Shown in pieces: positions 44,428 to 52,806 of a stretch of 64,000 nucleotides of DNA. Each line of letters starts with the position of its first letter. Positions within the stretch are counted from its first letter, which is position 1. The notes beneath the pieces were generated by a model, which saw nothing but the letters and a program-made list of their open reading frames with translations, did no database searches and had not been told where the DNA came from. The translations under genes were made by a program, and so were the position numbers. This stretch comes from Cyclobacteriaceae bacterium (lineage in GTDB: Bacteria > Bacteroidota > Bacteroidia > Cytophagales > Cyclobacteriaceae), in the NCBI GenBank assembly GCA_016787565.1, contig JAEUUG010000011.1, positions 1 through 64,000 of the forward strand, in the 5' to 3' direction.

Positions 44428-45231
44428 CTATCTCTGTTTAACAAAAAATTTATAGGTTACTCTTGATCCATCAATCGATAAGGTATCTCTGGCATTTTTA
44501 TGTCTAGTAGTGATTCGTAAAAAATATGGACCAATCATATTGGGTTTTACTCTGTATTCGATTCCATTAATTGAATTCTCCATCAAAATTGTTGTATCTG
44601 GCTTATAACTATTTGTTAATAGGTCATATTTTTCAAATTCATATTCTATTTCTCCTCCTAATAATAAACCAAACCTTATCTTCAAAATAATTTCACTATT
44701 TTCTGGAATCGTGTCATTAGGAAAAAATTTTTGCTCATCGTTTAGGAAATCTAAAATCTCTATAGGTATTCCTTTGAAGGAAGTAGGATCCTCATTAGGA
44801 ATTTTCACTTTTACATAGATAAGCTCACCTTTATCATTAAACGTTTGCCTTTCAGTAAAATTCCCAACCGAATCGTAAATCAAATGATCACCAATATTTC
44901 TACCCGACATAAATAACCCCATTCTGGAAACCGTTCCATTTTCGTTGTATCTAAAAGAAGGCCCATCGAGCAAATCCTCTTTATAGGAAAGTTTATACAT
45001 CGGTAAGCCGCTTTCATAGAAATACAAACACTCTCCGTTTCGTTTTCCTTCATGCCATTTTTCAATGGATTCAATTCTCCCAGATTTAAAATATTTTTTC
45101 ATCTCACCTTCGTAAAGCCCATTTTTAATCGAAACTGTGGACCTTAGTGTACCATCATCGAAATACTCTTCCTTCATGTCACTGGAGCATGACACGAAGA
45201 TTATAAAAACGAATACCAAAAATCTATTCAT
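44428..45231 (-). CDS. MORN-repeat lipoprotein
   Basis: A 267-residue lipoprotein: signal peptide with lipobox FVSC (Cys at residue 15), then four or five MORN_2-type repeats (about residues 22-130: GLYEGEMKKYFKSGRIES, GKRNGECLYFYESGLPMY, LLDGPSFRYNENGTVS) and a beta-rich C-terminal domain not recognised. Similar proteins are often labelled YwqK-family antitoxins, but the lipoprotein signal puts this one outside the cytosol. It lies inside the accessory mosaic, between a REP-like copy and the 167-bp repeat copy B, and has a more A/T-rich sequence than its neighbours. Confidence 0.7.
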   Translation of the reverse strand: MNRFLVFVFIIFVSCSSDMKEEYFDDGTLRSTVSIKNGLYEGEMKKYFKSGRIESIEKWHEGKRNGECLYFYESGLPMYKLSYKEDLLDGPSFRYNENGTVSRMGLFMSGRNIGDHLIYDSVGNFTERQTFNDKGELIYVKVKIPNEDPTSFKGIPIEILDFLNDEQKFFPNDTIPENSEIILKIRFGLLLGGEIEYEFEKYDLLTNSYKPDTTILMENSINGIEYRVKPNMIGPYFLRITTRHKNARDTLSIDGSRVTYKFFVKQR

Positions 45232-45457
45232 ACTTAGCTACTCCGATTAAAAGAAAAGGTTTTGAATTGAACTATTCTTTTCCCAAGCATCCTTTCGACT
45301 ATTTTTATAACGTTAATACATGACGATGTTCAAGTAGAGTCTCTGATTTTAAGACGCTGGAATCAGGTTGAAGATAATGCTTTATACTAAAGACGCAAAT
45401 TCCGCTAAAATACCTTGTGTCCCCAAAAGGCGACTCTCATGCGACAGAAGTGATGCC
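45232..45457. other. Intergenic stretch without recognisable gene
   Basis: Together with the repeat and palindrome that follow (to 45683) this is a gap of about 450 bases. The first 226 bases show no reading frame with protein character, no hairpin with a T-run and no clear promoter boxes. Confidence 0.6.
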
Positions 45458-45623
45458 CTGCCCTTGTTGGTGTTGTGCGAAAGCGAGTGGGTGGCTCACC
45501 AACAAGCATGGGAATCTATTTATTCTTTCAAACGAACATTTTAATCTATCCTTCATCTGTTAATCCCTTTACCTGTTATCCACGCTCATCTCGTTTGTTG
45601 GTCAAGAAGACCAACAAAGGCGA
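45458..45623 (+). repeat. 167-bp hairpin-ended repeat, copy B
   Basis: Second copy of the element at 42241-42407, same orientation. Left hairpin CTTGTTGGT (45463-45471) with ACCAACAAG (45498-45506); right hairpin TTTGTTGGTC (45594-45603) with GACCAACAAA (45609-45618). The four TTGTTGGT-type arms suggest end-recognition sites. Confidence 0.75.
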
Positions 45624-45631
45624 ACATGAAG

Positions 45632-45674
45632 TAGGCGCGCAGGCGTCAAGACACTTTCAAAGTGTCAGACGCCT
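45632..45674 (-). terminator. Long nested palindrome at the end of the PUL / right boundary repeat
   Basis: AGGCGTC (45641-45647) pairs with GACGCCT (45668-45674) and, inside, GACACTTT (45650-45657) pairs with AAAGTGTC (45659-45666), leaving a single-base centre. It lies 10 bases past the GH3 stop codon and could end that leftward transcript, although a T-run is lacking. The part from 45632 to 45652 matches the left boundary repeat at 42133. Confidence 0.6.
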
Positions 45675-45683
45675 TCTGTTCAC

Positions 45684-47966
45684 TTATTTCAATTCAAACT
45701 CGCCCTGCTTCACATCGCGGGAATTGGTGCCCACAAAAACATGAAACTTGCCCGGCTCACTTACCCACTTGAGGTCACTGTTGTAAAAAGATAGTTGCTC
45801 TTTCGTGATGGTGAATGTAATCGTGCGCTTCTCACCGGCTTTCAACATCACCTTCTGAAAGCCTTTCAACTCCTTCACCGGGCGTGTAACCGATCCGATT
45901 AAATCGCGGATATAAAGCTGCACCACTTCCGCTCCATCGCGGGAACCGCTGTTGGTCACATCCACCGAAACCAAAATAGAATCGTTGGCCGCCATCTCTG
46001 TTTTACTCAGTTGAAGTTCTCCGTATGTAAACGTGGTATAACTTAAACCATAACCAAATGGATAAACCGGTTCATTGGAAACATCTAAATAGTTCGATTG
46101 AAATTTCTGAAACCATTTTCCGTTCAACGGACGACCGGTATTTTTGTGCGCGTAATAGATTGGAACTTGCCCTACGCTTTGTGGAAAGGTAGTTGTCAGT
46201 TTTCCCGAAGGATTAACATCACCAAACAACACATCGGCAATCGCATCACCGGCTTCACTTCCACCAAACCAAACATTTAATATAGATGGAACATTTTCTT
46301 CCTCCCACTTCAGCGCCAGTGGCCGGCCGGTGAATAAAACCAACACCACCGGTTTGCCCGTTTTCAGTAAGGCCTTAATCAAATCTTTTTGTGTTTCCGG
46401 AATTTCAATGTTTGTGCGACTGGCGGCTTCACCGCTCATCTCGGCAGCTTCACCGGCTGCTACCACAATAACATCTGCACTTTTTGAGATACGCAGTGCT
46501 TCGTCACGCAACTCCGCAGCAGAACGCTTATCGCGATGGAGGGACTTACCAAACAGTGTAGCATTTGCCTCAAGCACTTGATCTTCATCGAGGTTGGAAC
46601 CTTTTGCGTACAGGATTTTTGCATTTGCCCCTACTGCTTTTAGCAATCCTTCGCGCACCGAAATGGATTCAGAAAATCGTGCCGCCACACTCCACGTACC
46701 CGTCATGTTTTCCTTCGCATCGGCCAATGGGCCAACCAAGGCAATCGTTCCGGATTTTTTAATGGGAAGTATATTGCCCGAATTCTTTAACAATACAAAA
46801 CTCTGTGCCGCTGTACTTCTGGCCTCAGCCCGGTTAGATGCATTGAAAACTTCATTCTTCGCCCGATTCGAATCACAATATTTATATGGATCGTCAAAAA
46901 GACCCAACACGAATTTAGCTCTCAAAATTCTTCTGCAGGCCTCATCAATTTGCTTCTCCGTAAGTTTTCCTTCCTGCACCGATTTGCCTAGTGTTGTCAG
47001 CAATCCTTCACTCACCATATCCATATCAAGACCTGCTTCAACTGCTTTCGCAGAAACATGTTGAAGATCGCCAAAGCCATGATTGATCATTTCACTCACA
47101 CCAGTGTAATCCGAAACTACAAAGCCCTTGAAGCCCCATTCTTTTCGGAGAACATCGGTGAGCAACCATTTATTGGCTGTTGCCGGGATACCATCAATTT
47201 CATTGAAGGATGCCATGATGCTGCCAACGCCTGCATCCACTGCAGCTTTGTAGGGCGGAAGGTATTCATTGTACATGCGATGTCGACTCATGTCTACTGT
47301 ATTGTAATCACGTCCCGCTTCCGATGCACCATACAGGGCATAGTGCTTCACACATGACATGATAGTATTGTTAGCCGAAAGGTTATCGCCTTGAAAACCT
47401 TTAACCATGGCACGTGCAATCTGCGAACCGAGGTAGGGATCTTCGCCACTGCCTTCTGAGACACGACCCCACCGTGGATCACGGGATATATCCACCATCG
47501 GTGAGAATGTCCAATTGATGCCATCGGCACTGGCTTCCTGTGCGGCAATACGTGCGCTGCGCTCAATCAGCTTCATATCCCAACTGCAACTCAATCCCAA
47601 CGGGATGGGAAAGACTGATTCATATCCATGAATAACATCCATTCCAAAAATCAACGGAATTTTTAGCCGGCTCTTTTCAACGGCTATCTTTTGCATTTCT
47701 CTAATGTTGGCAACGGTCTTGATGTTAAAGAGTCCGCCAACACTGCCTTGCTCAATTTTTTTTGCGATATCCGAACTCTCCACAGCACCCGTTGTAAAAG
47801 CACCTGCGGAAGGCAAATTGAGTTGTCCGATTTTTTCCTCCAGTGTCATCAACCGCATCAGCGAGTCAATGCGCTGATCGATCGTGTTGGTTGACTGCTG
47901 TTCATTTTTCTGACATGCTGTTAGTCCCAGCAGGACAACCAGCACAATACTTGTTATTCTCTTCAT
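45684..47966 (-). CDS. GH3 beta-glucosidase, lipoprotein
   Basis: Exo-acting beta-glucosidase of 760 residues. The lipobox LLGLTAC gives a lipid anchor on Cys18. The GH3 N-terminal TIM barrel contains RDPRWGRVSEG, CVKHYALYG and the predicted nucleophile Asp286 in GFVVSDYTG; the C-terminal sandwich and fibronectin III-like domain follow (PFGYGLSYT). It is BglX-like in length. With two GH144 genes upstream, the likely substrate is sophorose and longer beta-1,2-linked glucooligosaccharides; this is inference from context. Last gene of the leftward locus. Confidence 0.93.
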   Translation of the reverse strand: MKRITSIVLVVLLGLTACQKNEQQSTNTIDQRIDSLMRLMTLEEKIGQLNLPSAGAFTTGAVESSDIAKKIEQGSVGGLFNIKTVANIREMQKIAVEKSRLKIPLIFGMDVIHGYESVFPIPLGLSCSWDMKLIERSARIAAQEASADGINWTFSPMVDISRDPRWGRVSEGSGEDPYLGSQIARAMVKGFQGDNLSANNTIMSCVKHYALYGASEAGRDYNTVDMSRHRMYNEYLPPYKAAVDAGVGSIMASFNEIDGIPATANKWLLTDVLRKEWGFKGFVVSDYTGVSEMINHGFGDLQHVSAKAVEAGLDMDMVSEGLLTTLGKSVQEGKLTEKQIDEACRRILRAKFVLGLFDDPYKYCDSNRAKNEVFNASNRAEARSTAAQSFVLLKNSGNILPIKKSGTIALVGPLADAKENMTGTWSVAARFSESISVREGLLKAVGANAKILYAKGSNLDEDQVLEANATLFGKSLHRDKRSAAELRDEALRISKSADVIVVAAGEAAEMSGEAASRTNIEIPETQKDLIKALLKTGKPVVLVLFTGRPLALKWEEENVPSILNVWFGGSEAGDAIADVLFGDVNPSGKLTTTFPQSVGQVPIYYAHKNTGRPLNGKWFQKFQSNYLDVSNEPVYPFGYGLSYTTFTYGELQLSKTEMAANDSILVSVDVTNSGSRDGAEVVQLYIRDLIGSVTRPVKELKGFQKVMLKAGEKRTITFTITKEQLSFYNSDLKWVSEPGKFHVFVGTNSRDVKQGEFELK

Positions 47967-48001
47967 ACATAGGTCGGTAAAAATTCAACTTCATTATTTC
48001 C

Positions 48002-48066
48002 AAGCCGCATTTGCCTTGTCAAACCTCCCCGGCTGTTGCCGGAGGAGGTTCAATCAAGGCGGGCTT
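48002..48066 (-). terminator. Long imperfect hairpin between GH144 and GH3 genes
   Basis: AAGCC/GGCTT, GCCTTG (48013-48018)/CAAGGC (48055-48060) and AACCTCC/GGAGGTT pair in sequence around the central GGCTGTTGCC. There is no T-run. It may act as an mRNA-stabilising or processing hairpin between the two enzyme genes rather than a terminator. Confidence 0.4.
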
Positions 48067-48071
48067 CCGTA

Positions 48072-49403
48072 TTATTCAAATCCTAATTTGGTCTTGGCTA
48101 CCTGTACTTCAGGAGCCGACATAAATAAATTCCACAGCAAACCGGTGCGATGGTTTTCAATCATCACTACGGCAGGTCCCTGATCAATCGCCAGGTAGCG
48201 TGGCAAATACCAATTGTTTTGCTCACTGAAGGCATCATAAAAACCATACACACCAAATACCTTATCGCCAAGATCTTCATACAGATGGCGAACTACTTTC
48301 ATCGATTCATCGGGTGTATATGGAAATGATGACAATGCAGCAGTCGGTGAGATAACACCCAGATCTTCCGTGGGACTATGTGCAGCATATCCGTTGATCG
48401 AATAACTTGCTGTTAAGCCCCAGCAATTTTCACCATACCCTTTGAAGTGCTTCGGATTCTCTAAACAATATTGCCGGTTGATGAGGGTATGATTTGTATT
48501 GTGTTCCCAATAATCGGCATAGCGGTCTTTGAGGTTGCGCGGATCCAGGCCAAGAAAAGAATAGTGCGACCAAAACAAAGGACCGCCATATTGCTGGGCA
48601 CCATTGTGTTTCAAACTCAGGTGATAGCCATATTGCTGATGCGCTGTGTCATTGCGGATGCCGCCTTTGCGGGCCCACCCTTCGTGATATACTTCTGCCG
48701 GAATACTGTGTGTAGGTGAACCTGCTGCGAGGAAATACATGATGAGGCATTCATTATATCCCTCTACTGCAAAATTCATCTTCCATTGTTTATCCGGTGA
48801 CCAGTGCCAGTATAAAACATTCTTACCGTTTCGATACCAATCAAATTCTACCGCGCGCCATAGCGCATCAATTTTGGCCACCAATGCTTTCTCTGCCTCG
48901 GTTCCGTTTTTAAAATATTCACGAACACAAATAAGTCCTTGTAATAAATAAGAAGTCTCCACCAGGTCACCGCCATCATCGTTTGGACTAAAGGGTTTAA
49001 CTTTTCCCGTTTCGCCATTCAACCAATGGGGCCATGCACCGTGAAAGCGATCTGCCTTTCCTAACCAGTCAACCAGTTTATCCAGGCGCTCAAATCCTGC
49101 TGCACGTGTAATAAACTTCCGTTCAATACCGACAAGGATTGCCATCACACCAAAGCCTGTTCCGCCAGAGGTAATAATATGCTTATCATTTTCAGGATAT
49201 ACATCATCGGCATGAAAGCGTTCGCGCGCTGCTCCCGATGTTGGCTCCGCGCCATCCCAGAAGTATTGAAAGGTTTTGTATTGAACAAGAGTAAGCAGGG
49301 AGTCGTCACTCAGTGTTACAACAGAAGCCGTTGTGTCTTTCTTTTGTGGTGCACAGGCCGCAATCAGTACCAGTGACGCCAGAACATAGAAGTACCTTTT
49401 CAT
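48072..49403 (-). CDS. GH144 glucanase, single-domain lipoprotein
   Basis: A 443-residue lipoprotein (lipobox LIAAC, Cys at residue 17) consisting only of the glycoamylase-like alpha/alpha barrel of GH144, the family of beta-1,2-glucanases known from Chitinophaga and Parabacteroides. Shared landmarks are LVQYKTFQYFWDGAEP, SGGTGFGVMA, ADRFHGAWPHWLNG, NDDGGDLVETSYLLQGL, YWHWSPDKQW and the ending IENHRTGLLWNLFMSAPEV. It is paralogous to the next gene upstream over the whole barrel. One of the two may act internally on the chain and the other release sophorose from the end; which is which cannot be read from sequence. Confidence 0.88.
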   Translation of the reverse strand: MKRYFYVLASLVLIAACAPQKKDTTASVVTLSDDSLLTLVQYKTFQYFWDGAEPTSGAARERFHADDVYPENDKHIITSGGTGFGVMAILVGIERKFITRAAGFERLDKLVDWLGKADRFHGAWPHWLNGETGKVKPFSPNDDGGDLVETSYLLQGLICVREYFKNGTEAEKALVAKIDALWRAVEFDWYRNGKNVLYWHWSPDKQWKMNFAVEGYNECLIMYFLAAGSPTHSIPAEVYHEGWARKGGIRNDTAHQQYGYHLSLKHNGAQQYGGPLFWSHYSFLGLDPRNLKDRYADYWEHNTNHTLINRQYCLENPKHFKGYGENCWGLTASYSINGYAAHSPTEDLGVISPTAALSSFPYTPDESMKVVRHLYEDLGDKVFGVYGFYDAFSEQNNWYLPRYLAIDQGPAVVMIENHRTGLLWNLFMSAPEVQVAKTKLGFE

Positions 49404-49420
49404 GGAAGAATTATTTCATG

Positions 49421-51406
49421 TTAGTTTTTAGAAAAATTCAATTTAGTCATGCCCTGTTGAACTTCCGGTGCCGACATGAATAAATTCCACAACAAACCCG
49501 TTCGGTGATTTTCAATCATGACAATGATCGGTCCCTGGTCAATAGCCAGATAGGATGTTGCAGTCCATCCTTGTGTGATATTGAAGGCATCATAAAACCC
49601 ATACTGTCCCCAAAGCCGATCGCCCATCGTATAGTAAAAATACTTCAAGGCTTTCATCGATTCATTGGGTGTGTAGGGAAAAGAAGACAGTGCAGCGGTG
49701 GGCGTAATCACACCCAAATCATTAGCGGGTGAATGCGCATTGTATCCACTTTGATTATCACTGGAGGTAAGGCCCCAGCAGGCATCACTGTAGCCGACAA
49801 AATTCTTTGGATTGGCTATGCAGTACGCTTGATTGATGCGCGATGCATTTACGTTTTGCTCCCAGTAGTTAGCATAGTCATCGGTAAAGTGAGGATCAAG
49901 TCCGAGATAGGAATAATGCACCCAAAACAAGGGAAAGAGTCCGCCAAGCTTGAGCGGAATGCCATAGTATGTATTGTTTCGAACGATGCCTCCATTTTGT
50001 GCAAAGCCGTTGGTGTATACAATTTTTGGAATGCTGTGGGTAGGCGAAGCGGCTGCAAGCAAATACGTAATCTGTTGTTCAAAGTATCCTGACAAAGCGA
50101 AGTTCATATCCCAATTGTAATTGGGCGACCAGTGCCAATACAGAACATTCTGATCTCCCCTGCGGTACCAGTCCCACTCGACACCTTCCCATAGCAGTGT
50201 GATGCGGTTGATCAGATTATTGCCAACGGTATCAGTCGGTTGCAAATATTGCCGAAAGGTTAAGAGGCCCTGTACCAGAAAAGATGTTTCAACTAAATCA
50301 CCACCGTTGTCCTTCGTGCTGAAAGGGATAACCTTTCCGGTGCTTCCATTAATCCAATGCGACCAGGCACCATGAAAGCGATCGGCTGTTTCTAAAAAGC
50401 TCACAATTTTTTTTGCACGCTCGATGCCATCCTGGCGGTTGATAAAATTTCGTTCCATGCCCACAATTAATGACATGATGCCGAAGCCTGATCCACCGCT
50501 GGTTACCAGATTTCCCGATCCATTTCGCTCGCGTGCCATGCCGCTGTTGGGCTCAGCATAGTCCCAGAAATATTTAAACGTTTGTTGCTGAACCAGGGTG
50601 AGCAGTTCATCATCCGATACGACCGGAAATTTTGGTGTTGGATCAACTGCCGTATAGAAAATTTTATTCACATCACTAAACACTTCTCCATTGGCTCCTT
50701 TAATCTGATTGGAAAGAAAAAGCTGGTGCCGACTGAGATGTTTCAGCGGCTGTGATGAGGTGAGGGTAAGTTTTTTATTCCCGTCTGAAAGCGAAAATAT
50801 CAAGGGCACTGACCCACTTGTTCCGGAAAGGCGAACAAGATCAGTAGTAATGGTTGCCGGATTCAACGCATGCGAAAAGTTAATCTCCGCAGACAGTATC
50901 TGCGGTATATCAACCACTGGACTGATGTTCAGAACATTTGCACTGTTCATCATTAATGATGTTATCTGTAATACATCCGGAACTGTGGTAAAACCGATCG
51001 TAGTTCCCGGAAATGTTTCACCCTGTGTACCCTTGAGGGTATTGGAAATTCGTAATTCGAATTGCTCGTTGGCTGCGAGTGAAGAAGCTGGCAAAGCCGA
51101 TAATGTTTTGTCAGTATCCAAAAATGAGAAAGTGAGCGGGATGATATCACCGGAAGAAACTTTCTTTAGCTGGATAGCCAGAGAAACTGAATTGACATCC
51201 AGCGGTGCAGAAAACGATGCAACAATCGGTTGGTTAACCGGAGCTGTAGCATTAGCGGTGGCATTGGTGAGGTTAAGTGTGTAGGTTCCTACGCGGGCAA
51301 TGGTGAGTTGAAGGACATCCGGTTTTACCGGATCTTTTTCATCGCAGGATTGAAAAAAAAGTAAGGAGAGAGAGAGGAAAAATAAGGTGAATTTAAATTT
51401 TGTCAT
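49421..51406 (-). CDS. GH144 glucanase with two N-terminal Ig-like domains
   Basis: A 661-residue lipoprotein (lipobox SLLFFQSC). Two Big_5-like beta-sandwich domains (about residues 30-145 and 145-255, with LPASSLAANEQFELRISN-type strands) lead to a GH144 catalytic barrel (about 260-661; FKYFWDYAEPNSGMARER, ADRFHGAWSHW, NGGDLVETSFLVQGLL). The Ig-like stalk probably lifts the enzyme off the outer membrane, as expected of a surface endo-enzyme that makes oligosaccharides for SusC/D. A 61-base part of this gene (50174-50234) is duplicated in the accessory mosaic. It is separated from the upstream lipoprotein gene by a strong terminator. Confidence 0.9.
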   Translation of the reverse strand: MTKFKFTLFFLSLSLLFFQSCDEKDPVKPDVLQLTIARVGTYTLNLTNATANATAPVNQPIVASFSAPLDVNSVSLAIQLKKVSSGDIIPLTFSFLDTDKTLSALPASSLAANEQFELRISNTLKGTQGETFPGTTIGFTTVPDVLQITSLMMNSANVLNISPVVDIPQILSAEINFSHALNPATITTDLVRLSGTSGSVPLIFSLSDGNKKLTLTSSQPLKHLSRHQLFLSNQIKGANGEVFSDVNKIFYTAVDPTPKFPVVSDDELLTLVQQQTFKYFWDYAEPNSGMARERNGSGNLVTSGGSGFGIMSLIVGMERNFINRQDGIERAKKIVSFLETADRFHGAWSHWINGSTGKVIPFSTKDNGGDLVETSFLVQGLLTFRQYLQPTDTVGNNLINRITLLWEGVEWDWYRRGDQNVLYWHWSPNYNWDMNFALSGYFEQQITYLLAAASPTHSIPKIVYTNGFAQNGGIVRNNTYYGIPLKLGGLFPLFWVHYSYLGLDPHFTDDYANYWEQNVNASRINQAYCIANPKNFVGYSDACWGLTSSDNQSGYNAHSPANDLGVITPTAALSSFPYTPNESMKALKYFYYTMGDRLWGQYGFYDAFNITQGWTATSYLAIDQGPIIVMIENHRTGLLWNLFMSAPEVQQGMTKLNFSKN

Positions 51407-51431
51407 TCGTGAAAGTAAAAAGAGACGTATA

Positions 51432-51461
51432 AAAAGGTTTCCGGCAAGCCGGAAACCTTTT
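51432..51461 (-). terminator. Intrinsic terminator inside the PUL
   Basis: A perfect 14-base-pair stem AAAAGGTTTCCGGC / GCCGGAAACCTTTT with a two-base centre. On the minus strand it ends in five T residues. It stands between the surface glycan-binding lipoprotein and the first GH144 gene, 26 bases from both. Confidence 0.9.
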
Positions 51462-51487
51462 CCCCAATTAACCCTTAAACTATGATG

Positions 51488-52765
51488 TTAAGGTTTTCCT
51501 GAATTATACATGGATGTAACTTCTGCTGCAGTCAATACCTTGTGGTAAATGATAACATCATCCAATAAGCCTTTAAAATGGTTTGCACTTGCTTGTGCGT
51601 AGCCACCCCAAGGTTCGTCATCCCATAATGTTCCAGCACGTGATTGGATAAAACCAAATGCTAATTCATTTTTAACATCGGGCTCTACTCCACCGTATTT
51701 CAATCCCGTGATGAAGGTTTTGTTATCACCATCAGGCCACAGATCAAAATCCAGCTCGCGCATCTTTTCACCATTGGCATAGTAGATACCTTGCTTGGTT
51801 GTGCTGTTATAGGTATATACCATGTGAACCCATTTGTCTTTAATAATCGCTGACGGACCACCACTGGCAGTAAGGTCCTTTGTGAAGGCAAAACCCTGCC
51901 ATCCACCGTTGGTTGCATCCTTACCATCACCGTTGAAAGCGTTGTCTTCAGTAATTGTGTTGATCGTTCCGGCATTATTGAATTCGTAGCGGGTGGCTAA
52001 TTTCCAGCCACCATAACCTCCAAATATTTCAAATTGAAATCCGTAGAATGCACCCAGGCCCATAACGAAATGACCCTTGTCTACATTATCCGTGTGCTCC
52101 GTTGCCTTCACCCAGAAACTCAATGTAAAGTTCTGTGTGTTCATCAACTGATCGCCATTTGAAATTTCGATGATACTGGTCGTGCCATTAAAAGAAGCAG
52201 CCTTTCCTGCATCCGCCTTTCTACCAGCCGCGTAGGTAATGTCCACGATCTGTGCAGCAGCGGCATCATAAGATCCAATGATATCATTTGCATTATCCTC
52301 AAAAGTCCAGTGGGCAACAGCACCCGGTACTGCAAATGTTCCTTCTGTGGAGAAGTTACGTTCGATGGCAGTGGTTAATGTTTTACCTCCGGTACTCTTG
52401 AGGCCTGCACCGAATTCCAGAATGAATAACGTTCCTGTGCTGAAGTCGGTGTTTGGATTAATCGTAACTGTTTTTCCGTCTACCGTTATGGTTGAAGCAT
52501 ACGCTGCGGCATCAAACTGACGCTCCAGGGTAATAGCACTTACCGAAGCAGGATCAACTTCTGTAGAAAACTCTGCTGTAATGGTTGCTCCTGTCGGCAC
52601 TCCCGTTGCACTGGTGGCGCCATTCAAATCAATACTTCCTGCTGTTAACGACACCAACGTCAGCGCAGGCGGCTCATCATCATCACAACTTGTGATCAAT
52701 GTTGACATGGTTGCGAACAGCCCCACTGCCAACAGAAAACTAAAAACTACTTTTAGATTTTTCAT
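51488..52765 (-). CDS. Surface glycan-binding lipoprotein: Ig-like plus LamG-like domain
   Basis: A 425-residue lipoprotein (lipobox LITSC, Cys at residue 27 followed by DDDEPP, an acidic export signal). Domain one is a Big_5 Ig-like fold (about residues 38-145) closely resembling the stalk domains of the neighbouring GH144 enzyme. Domain two is a concanavalin-like LamG/Laminin_G_3 domain (about 150-420: AVAHWTFEDNANDIIGSYDA at its start). Placed right after susD, it is the likely third surface glycan-binding protein of the locus. No catalytic residues are evident. It is followed by a strong terminator. Confidence 0.82.
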   Translation of the reverse strand: MKNLKVVFSFLLAVGLFATMSTLITSCDDDEPPALTLVSLTAGSIDLNGATSATGVPTGATITAEFSTEVDPASVSAITLERQFDAAAYASTITVDGKTVTINPNTDFSTGTLFILEFGAGLKSTGGKTLTTAIERNFSTEGTFAVPGAVAHWTFEDNANDIIGSYDAAAAQIVDITYAAGRKADAGKAASFNGTTSIIEISNGDQLMNTQNFTLSFWVKATEHTDNVDKGHFVMGLGAFYGFQFEIFGGYGGWKLATRYEFNNAGTINTITEDNAFNGDGKDATNGGWQGFAFTKDLTASGGPSAIIKDKWVHMVYTYNSTTKQGIYYANGEKMRELDFDLWPDGDNKTFITGLKYGGVEPDVKNELAFGFIQSRAGTLWDDEPWGGYAQASANHFKGLLDDVIIYHKVLTAAEVTSMYNSGKP

Positions 52766-52806
52766 ACGCGTAATTAATTGATTAAAGGTTAAACAAGATT
52801 AAAATT

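Noticed and set aside
44428..45231. Toxin-antitoxin system based on YwqK-like repeats
   Set aside because: The protein has a lipoprotein signal and no toxin gene is adjacent; only the repeat similarity supports the idea.
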